Assembly (NCBI GenBank): GCA_029204225.1
Contig: CM055095.1
Span: forward strand, 44,937,446-45,001,445
Length of the DNA: 64,000 nt
DNA from: Diphasiastrum complanatum
Lineage: Eukaryota > Streptophyta > Lycopodiopsida > Lycopodiales > Lycopodiaceae
Direction of reading: 5' to 3'
In this document: positions 8,985 through 21,700 of the stretch, in pieces
Layout of the letters: each line of letters starts with the position of its first letter
Position numbering within the stretch: position 1 is the first letter of the stretch
Made by a program: the position numbers and the translations under genes
The notes under the pieces: generated by a model
Seen by the model: only the letters and a program-made list of their open reading frames with translations
Databases searched by the model: none
What the model was told of the DNA's origin: nothing

Positions 8985-9374
8985 TGACAAATTCCAAGGC
9001 CTAGCTATGGAGTATCATAACAGCATAGTAAGCACACTATGAAAGCTTGAAAAAACCAGCTATGGAGTAGAAGACAAGAGCAAGAGAGAGAGGATTTCAA
9101 AGCTCACACAACTTGAATGATTATTCAAAGAGTAGTAGGGCGTGGAAACCCCTCCAAACTATGGGCTACTTTTAGCATGTAATCTATAGAGGTGGTGTCT
9201 TGCTAATTCTAGCTCTAGAACCCACATGGGTCCTCAACCTACTTGTTATTACTTGCCTAATTAGCACAAGTGGGGTGTATTATGTACATAAATGTTTTAC
9301 CCCCATGTCTATGCACAACTTACAAGTTACAAGTATACAAGCCTTAAGGGGCAAAATAGGCATTTATTTCAACA
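8985..9374 (-). repeat. copia-2 5' LTR (390 bp)
   Basis: This is the longer LTR copy and abuts the primer site. Plus-strand ends are TGACAA and TTCAACA. It keeps the block with a GA-rich stretch that is deleted in the other copy. Confidence 0.9.
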
Positions 9375-10079
9375 TTGTGCGGGGGGGAGGTGGTGTGCGT
9401 ACAAGAAATTTATGCCAAGAGAAGTCCCAAAATAAACTCAATATTAAATCCAGAAGTCTCTTTTTCTTTGAGTGCTCATATTGGCCATGACAGGTCGCTC
9501 GGTACTTTTCATCATTTCTTTCAAATGAGTAGATAATGAGCGTTCAGCTTGGATCTTAAGGAGATGTAAATCATGACATTCATCGTCATAAAGAGTAATT
9601 TTCACGAATCTTTTGCCTCCAAGGTGTTTGAGAAATTTGGGGGGAAAATGGCAGGCGCAACAGTATGGAGGGACGGGGAGAGGTGTTTTGTGTCTCGAGT
9701 GAGCTGTAATTGGGGAATGGATGAGGAACTTTGCTCACTCATCCAGTTTGACCACTGTTGATGCTGGTTGTAAAAAGTCCTTGAAAATAAATACCACCCC
9801 TCTTGATCCTCTGCCACCCTGAGATCTCATCTCCTCCCTGTATTCAGAAATCCAATTGAATCTTGGGCAATGGGAAAGAAGGTAAACTTCTAAACTAAAT
9901 CTCATGAGTGTTTGTAAAAAGAACTTAACAAGGATGCCCCCTTTCTCTATGGGGGAACATCTGAGCGTTGAACATAGAAGTGGGTTTGGTACGAGTGGGA
10001 TATTATCCGAGGAAGGTGTCGAAGTTCCTCCCACAACTAATAGATAATTGAGAGAGTATATGAAATAGCGAAGAAGAGC
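9375..10079. other. no gene recognised
   Basis: Mixed-composition sequence with short frames on both strands. Nothing matches a family I know. Confidence 0.4.
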
Positions 10080-10720
10080 TTACCATATCATCAATTTATT
10101 AGTTAAAGACATGATTATTCTGCGTATCATATTGTTGATGTCAGATGGACTCAATAGCTTATCACTAGCCTATCCTGATTTTGTTATGACGTTACCTTTA
10201 CAAGAAATCAGGCCTACTTTTGGTGAGTTGAATGCTATCTTATTACAACAAGAAATGAGACGTCGCAATGGATGATTTCAAAAAACAAGCATTCATAGCA
10301 AAGAAGCAAGGGTAAAATTCGAAGAAACAAGAAAAGTGGAAAAAGAACAAGGGGAAGAAAAAGCAGCAAGGGAATTGGGAGAACAACAATACATCGAACC
10401 AACAGGAAGATGAAGAGAAGGCAAACTCCAATAGGAAAGAAAAATGCTTCATTTGTGGTAAGCAGGGTCAAAAGAATGCTGGAAAAACAAGTTCAACAAG
10501 AAGAAACAATGAGAAATTTTGGAAGAAGAAAGGCTTGATATGAAGTTAAGTTCTTTGGATCTTGGCAATTGTGAATTGTTTTCAACATCAACATATTCAC
10601 GTGATTTCTCAAGGGAAGCATGTTGGTTTCTCGATTCAGGTGTTGCTTATCTAGTTTTCGACAACTAGATGATGGTACATTTCAAGACCTCCATCAAGGA
10701 TCAAAGACTAGCCCGATGTT
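10080..10720 (+). pseudogene. copia-3 relic: gag C-terminus, knuckle and protease
   Basis: Reading the plus strand across several frameshifts shows LMSDGLNSLSLAYPDFVMT-like gag codons (about 10137-10190), ELNAILLQQEMRR (about 10226-10265), a Lys/Gln/Asn-rich linker, a damaged zinc knuckle (EKCFICGKQGQK with later ligands lost, about 10439-10480) and CWFLDSG with the protease Asp (about 10620-10640). No pol follows. This is a heavily decayed fossil. Confidence 0.6.
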
Positions 10721-11106
10721 GAACCCATAGAACCCAAGGGAATCGGATGGTTGACAAACCGCCCCAACCAAGTCTAGATCAAACGGATCTAGCCCCCAAG
10801 TTATGAACCAACCAATGTTCAATAGGAGAGAGATGTCACTCCAATTGTGACACCTCACTGGACACCTGAGTAGCCTAACTGGGCCACCTCACCCCACCCC
10901 CCCCCCCCCCCCCAGAACCTATGAGTCACTGTTAGTTCCATACCAACCCAACATCTTCAGTTTTAGACCCCTAACCATTAATTATGACTTTAATACCATG
11001 AGGGCCCCATATCCCTCATAATCATAATTGATTTACTAGTCGAAGTAGGCCTACTAACCTCCTTAAGGGATAATAATCCACAATCAGTCCATATGTGGGC
11101 ATGACA
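10721..11106. other. LTR-like noncoding stretch with a 17-base C tract
   Basis: A run of about 17 C at 10897-10913 resembles the purine tract (minus strand) that precedes an LTR. The right end (about 11100) resembles the LTR edge of gypsy-3 near 59389, so the block may be the remnant 3' LTR of the minus-strand gypsy relic to its right. No partner LTR is visible. Confidence 0.35.
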
Positions 11107-11900
11107 ATCTTCTCCTCTTATTCAAGTTTTGTCCTCAGAACTTAAACCTAAGGAAGTTCCTTCTCAGGCTACCTTCATATTCCAAAGAGACATCATTATC
11201 TGTAAGACCTCTCTATTGAGCCAGATGCTCGGTAACTATACGATTACGCAATTGTTTAGTTATGATATCCAAGATCTTTGCAGGTTCAAGTCGAGTCACA
11301 CCTGATGATTCCTTCGACAGGTCAATAGATCTCCAAAACCAAGAATATCCTCTTTACGTAGACTTTTCATAAGTTGAAATACCGCGTATACTTGAGTTCC
11401 TTCTAGGAGGTCTAATTGGTAAGTCAAAGATCCTATCCTTTTCAGGATTTTATTCGGTCCCCCGTATCTAGCGAACAATTTGTAATTGTTGCCGGTACAC
11501 ATTACATTTTCGGGGTTCGCAAATGTACCCAATCCCTCTCTTGAAAATCTCGAGGCGATTTTTTCATATTAGTATAATGTCTGTTCCTATCCTGGGAACA
11601 TTGGATATTCTCACATGTTATTTGTAGCATTTCTTGCATATCGAGTAGAAAATTTGCTACCTTTTGAAACTTGATCATCCGAGTTTCAACTAAAATGGGT
11701 GATCTAGGTTCATAACGTACATAAGCATAAACAAGCTATAACCACTAGCCGAATGCTTATTACCATTATAGGCAAACTCCGTCAAGGGCAAATACTTCTC
11801 CCAATGAGATTGCCATCAAAAGACGTATGCACAAAGCATTTGTTTGTTTTTTAACCACACACGTTGCCCTCTCCTAACAATCGAGTATAAACTAGAATCT
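11107..11900 (-). pseudogene. gypsy-1 relic: integrase C-terminus
   Basis: Minus-strand codons read FQKVANFLLDMQEMLQ, RHYTNMKKSPRDFQERDWV and, after a frameshift, YKLFARYGGPNKILKRIGSL and YQLDLLEGTQVYAVFQL (11532-11296). These parallel the C-terminal integrase of gypsy-3 (59418-60028) almost word for word, including the preceding 11700-11870 stretch. It belongs to the same chromovirus lineage but is shorter and more decayed. Confidence 0.72.
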
Positions 11901-13860
11901 GAACTATGATTCGTCAACCATAATTCATTGAATCCTTATTTCATACTTGACAATAAGAGAACATGAATATTACTATTCTTAGAAGACATATGAGTTGCTC
12001 AAGAAAACTCCTTTCCGCAAGGAAAGTCTCGGACTTATCAACTCACTATACGATGCCTACAAAGAATTGTAATTTTCAGATTTTTCTTACTTTAGACATG
12101 GCACAAAATGTCATTCTAAAGTTAAGATTCAATCTAGAATGCATTTAGACCCTATTACTCTTAAGTTCCAATCTACCATAACTTAAGATTTATTGAAACT
12201 TCAATACATGAAGTTTTGACTTTTGGTTTACATCAATTATCCAACTCCATCTGAGTTTCCAAGGAAGCATTCCATTTTTTTTCCAATCAGGCAAAAATTA
12301 AAGACAAAACTTTCTACTTATCCTATGCACATAACCCTTTGAATGAGTCTCAAAATGACTCATAATGGTTGTGACTTATGAGCAATACATATAAACTACA
12401 GTTTATAGATGATATTACACTATACATTCAAACAAACTAACTCAAAAGTAACGCTCCTAATTCGATTAGTTGTACCTAATTTAAAAATACTTGAATGTTT
12501 CGGTGTGGGCCCAATTTCAAAACACCACATTCAATCTGATTCTAAATTGTTCCTAGGTCAATCAGTAATTCTCATCAATTTATCTTATTAACCTGCGAGT
12601 AATTGTCTCCAAACAATTCTCATCAATATGCCTATGTTTTATTAACTAGTGGAACACCTTGTGAATCCACAGAATTAAGAACTTGCGCAAAGAAATCATG
12701 ATCCCACAATGATTCACTACATCGCATTCCACAGATCTCACACAATTTGTAAAAATTACATATTTAACTGAGAATGTTGTAACCCCCTTAACTTTGAGAG
12801 AGCATATTTCTCAAAGAATGCTATTTCGTGAAATAATAAACCAAAATCTCGATCGAAGATTATTTTAAAAAAGAATATATCATTAAGAGGGAATTTCTTT
12901 CCTTGTATCAACTTCTCACGGATTCTAGTTCTCACTAAGATCAAGTTGATCACAACCTACAAGGAACAAATTTCAACAAACCATTACTTGTAATAGTAAC
13001 TTTCTAGTTCTAATACAAATCGATCGGATTCTTAATCAGTAACTTTCTACCGTTTCCTAGATTTCCTTTCCTTATATCTTCTAACTAGATTTTTTCATAC
13101 AAATCCTTAGAATATCCAAACAGTATAAAAAATATCATGTAGATCTTAATTTTAAAAACAGGTCCTTCATCTATACATATTGCGGATTCCTCTTGGAATC
13201 AATGTTGTAGATATTTCTCTTGGATAATTTTTCTATCACCCTGCTTCTCTCCCTTTCTCTAGGAAACTACACAAGTTTCCAATAGGTTTCATATCACTCT
13301 AGATATGGCCTAGGAGAAGTTTTAAAGAAAATCTCTAAAAGTCGAACAAAGTCGATGATACATGTTGCATCAACGTAATTCGGAACGGTTAATGCCTCAA
13401 CACATTAGCATAAATGACTTATTCGAAGATCGTCCTTTTGTGACCGATAGCAATTGGCATCATTCAAGATATACGGCCCTACTATGGTCAACCTGATCCA
13501 ATTAGTTTCAAATCTTCTCTTTGGAATTGCCTGTGTCCCATACCGCAAGTTCTTCCTCCAAGAAGATCGTCCACTTCCCGATCATTATCGTCTAAAACTC
13601 AATTGGTCTATTTGGAATGTATTTGTCCATTAGAGAATTCCACAAAATCTCATAATCTGATAAATGACTCACGTAACATTTGAGTCCAATAAACCGATAA
13701 TGCTAAGTTCTCGGAAATTTCACTGAATTCCAACTTCCTAGCACACGAATTCCAACTCATATTTTCCTTCACCCTTTCCTTAATCTTTCTGATCATTGAA
13801 GGGACTTTAGGTCTCACCCTAACATCCCTTGAATTGACAGATTTAGAAATGGGAAAGAAT
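11901..13860. other. AT-rich sequence, no gene recognised
   Basis: Only short, family-less frames on both strands. It may be unrecognisable retroelement sequence between two gypsy relics. Confidence 0.4.
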
Positions 13861-14082
13861 GAGTCGAAACTTTATCCAATTAAGAACAAATTTGATTATA
13901 ATGGAGCTACTTCATTGCCTTCTCCCATTGGCATCCTTTTGATATCCCTATCATCCCTGCCATTTTTGCCTCTTGGTTTTTACCCTTTCCCTCATCATGT
14001 TGGTCCTAAGCCACACTATGCTCGTGACTTTTGTGATAAGATCCAGCTTACAACCTAATCTAGTTCCTCTAACGGGAATCTC

Positions 14083-14420
14083 TTGGAGAATTGGTTTTCT
14101 AAGTTGGAGACTTATTTTTTGATGTTCCCCAAGATTGTCATCCAGAAGATCAAGTTAGTTGCCTTAAACTTGGATGGACAACCTGCTACTTTTTCCCATT
14201 CCACTATATCTCGCCCTAGTGGCATTACTACCTCTGTTCCATCCACTCCTACTTCTGTTTCTCCTCCTCCTTCATTTTGACCTTCTATTCCTCGACTTGC
14301 TTATGTCCGTCATTATATTGCTGCAGAGTTCACTGAGATTTCAGCACAATAGTTTATGTTTCCAATGTAAGAGCCCAAACCACATTGCTCATGATTGCCA
14401 CCAGACCCCTTCCACTATCA
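14083..14420 (+). pseudogene. gypsy-2 gag C-terminus with zinc knuckle
   Basis: ENWFSKLETYFLMF is the gag capsid-like segment. It is followed by a Pro/Ser-rich linker and, in another frame near 14356-14400, the knuckle CFQCKSPNHIAHDC (CX2CX4HX4C). Frames switch at least twice. Confidence 0.65.
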
Positions 14421-14529
14421 TGAGGGGGTTGATGTTTATATCCAGATCCTTGATGAGCTTGACCCTATTCCTACGCCTCCTGCCCCTACTGATGACATCC
14501 TCCCTGCCACATGCCATGCTCAGCTTACC

Positions 14530-16180
14530 TATGCTACCTGGGCTATAGGCAGCTTGGTCCTCTCTCTATTCGATTACGTGTGCACATTACTGGGTGTGAG
14601 TTTATTGCCTTGGTCGACACTGGCAGGCTACGGTACTCATTCCTTTCTCAATAGTCATATTTCCAGTCAAATTCGTGCTTCACCTATTCCTGCTACACAA
14701 ACTCTACACGTTGAGGTTGCTAGTTCTCATTCTTTTGTAAATTCTCAAATGTTTCAGGGGTTGTCGTAATGCATTGGATACTTTGTTGGACAGGCGGACT
14801 TCTATATCATTCCTATGGAGCGTTATGATCTCATCCTTGGTGCTAGTTGGTTTGCTTCACTTTGGTGCAATTACATTAGACTTGACTCACCAGATACTTA
14901 CATGCCTACATGGTACTGTGACCCATTCACTTGTTGGTTTCAATTCTCAGGGGGATTACCAGCTGATTACTAGGAAGCAGTTTATGTGCAGCCTGCCAAA
15001 GGCTCATTGTGCGGCCCTTTTATGTGTCCAGAGTGCCTCAGTTGATGCTTCTACTGCTACAACATTGGTTCCTGTACCTCAAGAGATTCCTATCTTGCTA
15101 CAGCAGTATGCTCATGTCTTTACCACTACCACCATTATGTGATGTCAACCACCACATCGACTTGCTTCTTGGTTCCACTCCTTGTCCTCCTTATCGGATG
15201 TCTAGAGTCGAGCGTGGTGAGGTCCAGCTCCAAATTTTTACACTTTTATGTCAGGGCCTTATTGTTCCTAGCCATAGTCCTTTTGGTCAAAGTTGACCTC
15301 CGTTCCGGATACCATTAGATTAGGATGCACCCTTCAGATGAGTATAAGACTGCTTTTCATACTCACCTTGGTCTTTATAAGTTTCGTGTGCTTCCTTTTG
15401 GTGTCCACCTACATTTTAAAATGTCATGAATAATGTCATGTGTCCCCTTCTTGGTCGTTGTGTTTTAGTTTATTTTGATGGCATTCTCATTTTTAGTTCA
15501 TCTCTTTCCCAACATGTTTCCCATCTAGTTTTTAGGGTTTCTTATTTGTGATGGTCATATTCGGCTTGACCCCAAGTTATTCAAGATTGGTGCCTACTGA
15601 TGTTCATCATGTCTTTATGTTTCTTGGTTTAGCCACTCACTTTTGTCGTCATGTTCCACGTTTTGCCATTGTGGCCGCTCCTCTTCATGCACTTTTGAAG
15701 AAATCTCGTTCTTTCTTATGGACTTTTAATTGTCAAACAACCTTTGATACTCTTTGTCGTGTGTTGTTTCTGTTGATGTCATGTGTTTGCCTCAATTTGA
15801 TTAAAAGTTCGTTTTTGAGACTGATGCTAGTTCTATTGGTTTAGGCGCCTTACTTCATCAATCCCAGTGTATTATCACCTATGAGTCACGTCGTCTTTGC
15901 TCTTATGAGGAGCGTTACTCTGTTCATGAGAAAGATGTTCTCGTTAATATCTATGCTCTTAAAAAGTTGCATCATTATTTGTATCGTGTTTCTTTAGACA
16001 TTATTACTAATCATCAGTCTCTACATATTCTTTTTTCACAACAGGACCTTAGTGACCATCAGTATCGTTGATTGCAAATTTTACAGTCTTTTCATTTTGA
16101 TATTTTATATCGGCCTGGTCAGTCCTACACCGGTACTGATGCTTTATCCCGTCTTCCCGCTTTGTTACATAGCCTTGTTC
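14530..16180 (+). pseudogene. gypsy-2 protease, reverse transcriptase and RNase H
   Basis: Protease: FIALVDTG near 14610 keeps the catalytic DTG, and DLILGASWF lies near 14830. Reverse transcriptase: HPSDEYKTAFHTHLGLYKF and RVLPFG (15325-15405), then YFDGIL near 15475, where the family has YxDDIL, so the second catalytic Asp is Gly. RNase H: FETDASSIGLGALLHQ (about 15815-15862), HEKDVL, ITNHQSLHIL (about 16003) and DALSRLPAL (about 16138). Stops and frame changes occur throughout. Confidence 0.78.
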
Positions 16181-16389
16181 CTAGTAGCTACCATACCCCC
16201 TTGGTTTGATGCTTTACCTTCTGCTTATCTTAGTTGTCCTGATTTGCGTGTTGACATCAGGGTCATTCCATTGTTGATTATCATCTTTATCATTATGGTT
16301 CCCTTCGTATTCCGAGTACCAATGATGTTCGTTCTAAGTTGTTGTTTGATGCCCATTCTTCTCCTGTTGGTGGCCGTTTTGGTTTTCAA

Positions 16390-16965
16390 AAGTCTTCTAC
16401 TCATCTTAAGAACCATTTCTATTGGACATCCATGAAGTCTGAGCTCGCACTTCTTATTCGTCGGTGTACTTTTTGTGCTCGTAATAAGTACACCCATGCC
16501 AAGCCCGCTAGCTTGCTCCAAAGTTGGCCCATTCCTCGTTGCCAATGGACAGATATTTCTATGGACTTCATCCTTGGCCTTCCTCACACCTAGCGTGGTC
16601 ATGACTCATGTATGGTGGTGGTTGATCGGTTCTCAGAACATGGACATTTCATCCCTACTCACAACATTATTACAATAGAGAAGTGTGCGCGTTTATTTTT
16701 ATCAAAGATATTTCGGCTCCATGGCTTTCCACATCCTATACTATAAGATCGGGATAGTAAGTTTACTTCTACATTCTCGATAGAGCTTATGCGTATTCTA
16801 GATGTTCAACTCTTCATTGCTTATCATTCCACATCCGATGGACAATCCGAGGTCCTTAACCAGGTCCTTGAGGATTATCTTCGCCATTTTATTTCTCTTT
16901 CAGGGAAGGATCAAGATCAGCCTTTATACTTGGTAGAGTATAGCTATAATAGCTAGTACACTCCC
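16390..16965 (+). pseudogene. gypsy-2 integrase
   Basis: The zinc-binding end CTFCARNKYTHAKP (about 16465-16505) follows HHxxHLKNHFYW-like sequence. WTDISMDFILGLPHT (about 16549-16593) has the first catalytic Asp. After a stop, SCMVVVDRFSEHGHFIP continues. DRDSKFTSTF (about 16750) has the second Asp and DGQSEVLNQVLEDYLR (about 16840-16890) the Glu, so the DDE triad is retained despite nearby stops. Confidence 0.78.
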
Positions 16966-17579
16966 TAACCGTAGGCTCGTCAAAACACCGAAAGCTGTAG
17001 TGCATAATGAATCTTCTCCCATCCTTAGGTAACCCTTATAGTTCCTACCTACCATTCTAGTTATAGAGCATGTGGCATCCACGCATGGCTCACCAAGCCC
17101 CTTGGGTCCATAAGTCCCTGACCTATTGAATCGCACCCACTAGAGCCTCCTGGTTACCACCCCCGTGCACCGTCATGCCAAGTAGTACACTAGCCCTGGC
17201 CTGTATAACCACAAACAAACACACCTCGCATGACTCGCGGGTGCCTTTCAGTGAGAGACCTGTCAAGGGGCCATAGCCTTGGTCATGTGAACCTAAGCTT
17301 ATTAGTCCTGACGGGATCATGGCGGGCCACAACTAGGTCCTAACATTCCATCCCACCTTGAGAAAGTCATCAATCCTCGAAGACAAGCTCAGGAATCCCA
17401 TGATCCATCATTCTTTTTGGAAGATTCGGTCTAGTACAACATATTTATTGATGGCTATTCAAAAAAAACTTAGGTTTATTTTTTAAAACACAAATTCCAA
17501 ACTTTTCAAAAAATTTGGTTCAAGAAAATAAAAGTGCTAAAGATGTAATAGAAAAAGAGAATACAAATCTAACTATTTT
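16966..17579. other. no gene; possible retroelement flank
   Basis: The first 400 bp is GC-richer and noncoding and could be an LTR or untranslated end of gypsy-2. The rest is AT-rich. No partner copy was found in the window. Confidence 0.35.
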
Positions 17580-18760
17580 GATGCATTTTGCAAAAAGTGC
17601 CAACAAATTGGTTCAGCAGAAAGAAAAAACAGAACTTTGGCCGAAAGTGCAAGAAGCATAGGGTTTGAAGTCAAAGGTAAAGCATACTTTGTATGCAAAT
17701 TAAAGAAAGCTTTGTGTGATTTGAAGCAAGCTCCTCATGCATGGTATTTAGGAACCGATGAGTATCTACATGAAAAAAACTTTATTAAGAAGCAAAGTTG
17801 ATCCAAATTTGTCTATCTTATGACATGAAGCCTAAAGGTGCACTTCATGTATTTGTGTTATATGTTGATGATGAATTGATCCTAACGTGAAGTAATAGTA
17901 GCAGGATTGACAAACTCAAAAGAAGCTTGTGAAAGGAGTTTAAAACGAAGGATTTAAGAGAGCCCCACTATTGTTGAGGCATTGAAGTATGGAGGCAAAA
18001 AAAGTACTTTTCATACATGAACCTCTTCAAACAAATAATATGCTTGATTTCAAACCAAGTACTTTGATTGAATCGACAAAATAATTAGAATATTTTGATG
18101 CTGAAATAAACCAAATGAAACTAATTTCAGGCATATGATTGGCAGCCTTGTATATGTTACTATCACCAAATTTGGCATTGTAAGTCAATTCATCACTCAT
18201 CCAAGAAAATTACAATGGCAAATTGCAAAAGGAATACCTCAATCATTATCTTTTAAAGGCACTTACCATTATGGTCTTGAATGTGAGCGCATCATGATAT
18301 CAAATTTCAAGACTAATCTAACGCGGAATCAAAAAGTGATGTGGAGAATCAATATGCAATTTTTTTTCATGGGCACGCAAAAGACAGCTCATTGTTACTC
18401 TTTCATTCACTAAAGTCTAATATAAAACAACCACTAATGATATATGTGACAATTTATGGCTTAGAAGACTCCTAAAGGAATGTGAAGAAAATTGAAGGGA
18501 AGTACGTCTTATTTTTTGTTACGAGTCAAGATTGAAATCAAAATGCTAAGAATTCATTATCTCATGCTCCATCCAAACATATTGAGGTTCCTATCACTTC
18601 ATTTTAGCTAATGTACAACCAAGGAAAAGTGGAACCAATTACTAATCTACAAATGATCAAATGGCAAATATACTCAAAAACGAACTTAGCAAAGAGAAGT
18701 TTGAGAAGTTTAGATTGTTAATGAGCTTACAAAAAAAAATAGCCACTAAGGGAGAAATGT
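17580..18760 (+). pseudogene. copia-4 relic: integrase end, reverse transcriptase, RNase H
   Basis: Near 17615-17660 one frame reads AERKNRTLAESARSIG, the end of the integrase core. Almost at once KAYFVCKLKKALCDLKQAPHAWY (about 17680-17750) follows, so the intervening integrase/RT sequence is deleted. A degraded YVDD region lies near 17860. RHMIGSLVYVTITKFGIV (about 18130) and DQMANILKNELSKEKFEKFR (about 18655-18715) are the pre-RNase H and C-terminal RNase H landmarks. There are many stops and no LTRs. Confidence 0.72.
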
Positions 18761-18938
18761 GTAGAAATATGAGTAGGTGTATGCCTCAAGCTTTTTTTGA
18801 AGTTACAGTACACGAACTTGGGCCCTTGCCATTTGAGCTCTTTAATCTTCTTAATTAGTTAGTTCTCCAGTCTCATGACTCTTTGTGATGTATCTTCTTT
18901 CTCGTTCTAACATTAGGGAATTGGAGACTCAAAATTGA

Positions 18939-18940
<2 letters not shown>

Positions 18941-19011
<71 letters not shown>
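18941..19011 (+). repeat. (CT)35 microsatellite
   Basis: An uninterrupted CT dinucleotide run of about 71 bp. Confidence 0.98.
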
Positions 19012-19014
<3 letters not shown>

Positions 19015-20795
19015 ATGTTGATTGATTGACGGTTGTTAAATTACTGTTTTAGGACCTACATAATTCTCCTATCTTTGCACTTTTTACACTCTCTCATGCG
19101 CCCTTGGCAATCGTGCAGCTCCTAAAACGTGGAAAGCCCTCTCGAGCCGGTTCCATACTCCAAACCCTAAACCAAAAAGAATCATCATCGTGATCAAAAC
19201 TTCAAATTTGTATGATGCTCACCTTTTCGGAGTATGAGCAAGGAGCGCAAGGTCCAGATACCGTACATGTAAAGCTTGCATTGCCTTGTCTCTGGTGTAT
19301 TACCATGGCATCATTATTGCTCCTGCATTCACACCAGAAAAACACTGTAACCCTAATTCTCTGCAAAACTATAGAGTAGTAAAGCAAAACCGATCCCTCG
19401 AATTTCATGTTGAGTGCAAGACCACGCACAACTTACGGCTCCAACAAAGGCTCCCCGACTGCTCCAAAACGCAATAGACAGAGGAAGAGAAGGAAAGAGG
19501 AGAAAATGAAAGGGGAGGGCACGATCGGATCCGCCATCGCCAGAACGAGAGAGAGAGAGAGAGAGAGAAAGAAAGAAAGAGACGACCAACCAGGTACTGA
19601 ATATAATCTATGTTCTTGGCCCATTTCCGAAATTTAAAATATGCATTGCCAAGTCCAAAATTTAAAATATGCAAAATCAAGAACTTAAAATATGCAAAAT
19701 CTCACTAGGTCCACATGGGAAAAATTGGGATTCTCACCTTTTCACATTAACATGCGAATCAATGTCCCGTAATATGTTGAGTTGCCCCTAACATGTTGGC
19801 TTGCATTTTGAAGTCTTCACGACCCTCCACTCTCCACTGTTGATATTATTTTCAATGAAATGCATTTCAATTTTAACCTTTCTAGTTGAAAGTTGATTGC
19901 TTGAAAACAAAATTCTATAGGGCCCTTCAACCTTTTAACATGAAAATTTTCATACTTGTCTTTCAAAACACAAAACCTAAAATAAAATGGAGCAATCTTA
20001 TGTCAAGATTTAAATGGGCCAAAAAATGGGTGGCAAGTGAAAGTTCTAAGCAAAGGGACCTGGTTATTTACTCGAGAACATGGATCATTCTACACATAGA
20101 ATTGCAAGATATCACAAGTATAGTGCACTAGTCGGCAGTCCCTTGACTCGATAATTCGTCGACAGTCGATATATCGACAGTTCACTATTCGGAAGACGTT
20201 TGAACCTAACGGCAAAACTAACGTCTTGAACTGTCGTTATTACTATTGAGTCTTCACGTCCGCTTTACTGTACGAGTAGCCCAAAGGCTGACATGTAACA
20301 GAGCAACTGCATCGTGTACATATACAAAGTTAGATGCACATGTTCATAAATGGACCGATCTATCTGATCAGATGTATCACACTAGCAACACTCTTGATGT
20401 TTTTGTCTAGCACTATCGATCAATTCAAAAATTGATCTTCTAGGCTTGTATACTAATAAGTAGATTTTTTTTACTACAATCTTATGTACATTCGCACATC
20501 TTTAACATACTCTATGTTCTTTAAATCAGTGTATAATTTGTGAATGATTACTATTGTTTCTACTTTCTGATTGTGAATCAAATGTTTGTTACTCTATTTG
20601 TGTGTCTTATCGACTTAGTTAAAAAGCAAAATCACATAAAACTTTTCGATTTTATTAGTCACTTTCCTATTTTCAACGACATCTAGAACCTCAATATGAA
20701 ATTGTTTATAAAAAGAACAATCTACACAATAGTGTTTTCTCATTTTTTTGGGCGGTAGCCTTGCATGTTGTTACAATCAACGTCACAAGTTGCAT
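19012..20795. other. no gene recognised; GA tract at about 19550-19582
   Basis: Frames at 19200-19680 on both strands are driven by GA/TC-rich sequence and I see no family. Three spaced copies of TTAAAATATGCA lie at 19632-19702. A 33-bp stretch at 20098-20130 closely matches one at 50343-50375 inside the copia-8 LTR, so a fragment of a related LTR may be here. Confidence 0.4.
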
Positions 20796-20867
20796 GTTTG
20801 GCCGATGTAGACTTGATATTTTTGGTCGATATACACTTGATGTGTTTGGCCGATGTACACTTGATGT
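20796..20867 (+). repeat. 24-bp tandem repeat, three copies
   Basis: The unit is GTTTGGCCGATGTACACTTG plus four bases, repeated three times with a few substitutions; the middle copy has TTTTGGTCGATATACACTTG. Confidence 0.9.
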
Positions 20868-21700
20868 GTTTCTTCGCACTCTATTTTGTAAACTAAAAAC
20901 CTTGGACGTTTCCTTGATGATGTTGTTTTCTACAACCAAAAATCATACTAGTTCTATGCAAAGCCTACAAATGAAAAGGTAAATGGTTGTATGCTCAAAT
21001 TCACCTGTGTACTAGATGCAGAAGACAACATTGATCGAGAAGATTCTCCTTGTAAGCAATTGTGAAAAAAGTGGATCTTGACTGGATCCAAACTCCCAAA
21101 AGGCTAAGATCTTTGCACAACAAGCTACAAAAGCTAGAAATGGCAAAGCATCATAATGCTACCTTTGATACACATGAACTTGACAAAGCATTCAAGAGAC
21201 AAAAAACTAATAAAAGATACTGATGGCAGCCAAAAATAGTAACAAACAAGGCTCCCAACAGTGGCCTACCACTTCTGGAAACCTCTTAAGATCATACACA
21301 AAAGCTTGAAAACAATACACAAAGCAATGCTCTCAATGGAGGAAGAAACTGTGACAATGATCTATTGATCTCTCTCAACATTACAATAAGTTTCTCCAAC
21401 CTGTTCTCCATGAATTTCAGCCTAATATGGGTGAGAGAGAGATGACTCTCTCTCCTCTCTAGAACTTAGGACCCAATTTTAGGGCACCAGTAGCCTAAAA
21501 TAGCCAATTTTGGCCTATATGTCCAAATATATCTCCAATCCATGAAAGCCCTTGAGTGAATGAATGCCAAAATGATGTGTTTTATGTTCCATTTGACTGA
21601 GCAAAACCTGAACTTGAAATACTTGAAGTATCTCCACAAGATTTGCATACAACCCTTGATCCTACATTGTCAACAATTTGCCAATTTGCAAAATGCTAGA
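20868..21700. other. no gene recognised
   Basis: AT-rich. Possibly the noncoding end of the element or gene whose coding remnants begin at 21701 on the minus strand. Confidence 0.35.

Larger units (their letters stand above)
6845..9374 (-). mobile_element. copia-2: gag-only LTR element
   Basis: The minus-strand order is 5' LTR (9374-8985), primer site TGGTATTAGAGC (8984-8973), leader, gag, zinc knuckle, protease start, a short noncoding tail, purine tract GCGGGGGGG (ending 7165) and 3' LTR (7164-6845). The internal region is only about 1.8 kb and has no integrase, reverse transcriptase or RNase H. Flanks CTGTG (6840-6844) and TTGTG (9375-9379) look like a 5-bp target duplication with one change. 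It could move only with borrowed enzymes; its own gag is now broken. Confidence 0.88.
13870..16965 (+). mobile_element. gypsy-2: Ty3/gypsy pol relic
   Basis: The plus-strand order is gag with zinc knuckle, protease, reverse transcriptase, RNase H, H2C2 integrase: the Ty3/gypsy order. Many stops and frameshifts interrupt it. LTRs were not identified at either end; 16966-17400 may be part of one. Confidence 0.82.

Noticed and set aside
10235-10471. Minus-strand frame rich in Leu and Phe that looks like a membrane protein
   Set aside because: It is the antisense of the Lys/Gln/Asn-rich linker of the copia-3 gag relic.
19202-19680. Several open frames with Ser/Leu or Arg/Glu runs
   Set aside because: They are produced by GA/TC repeats and exist on both strands at once.
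20796-20867. CRISPR-like array
   Set aside because: Three adjoining 24-bp units without spacers: a simple tandem repeat in a plant genome.
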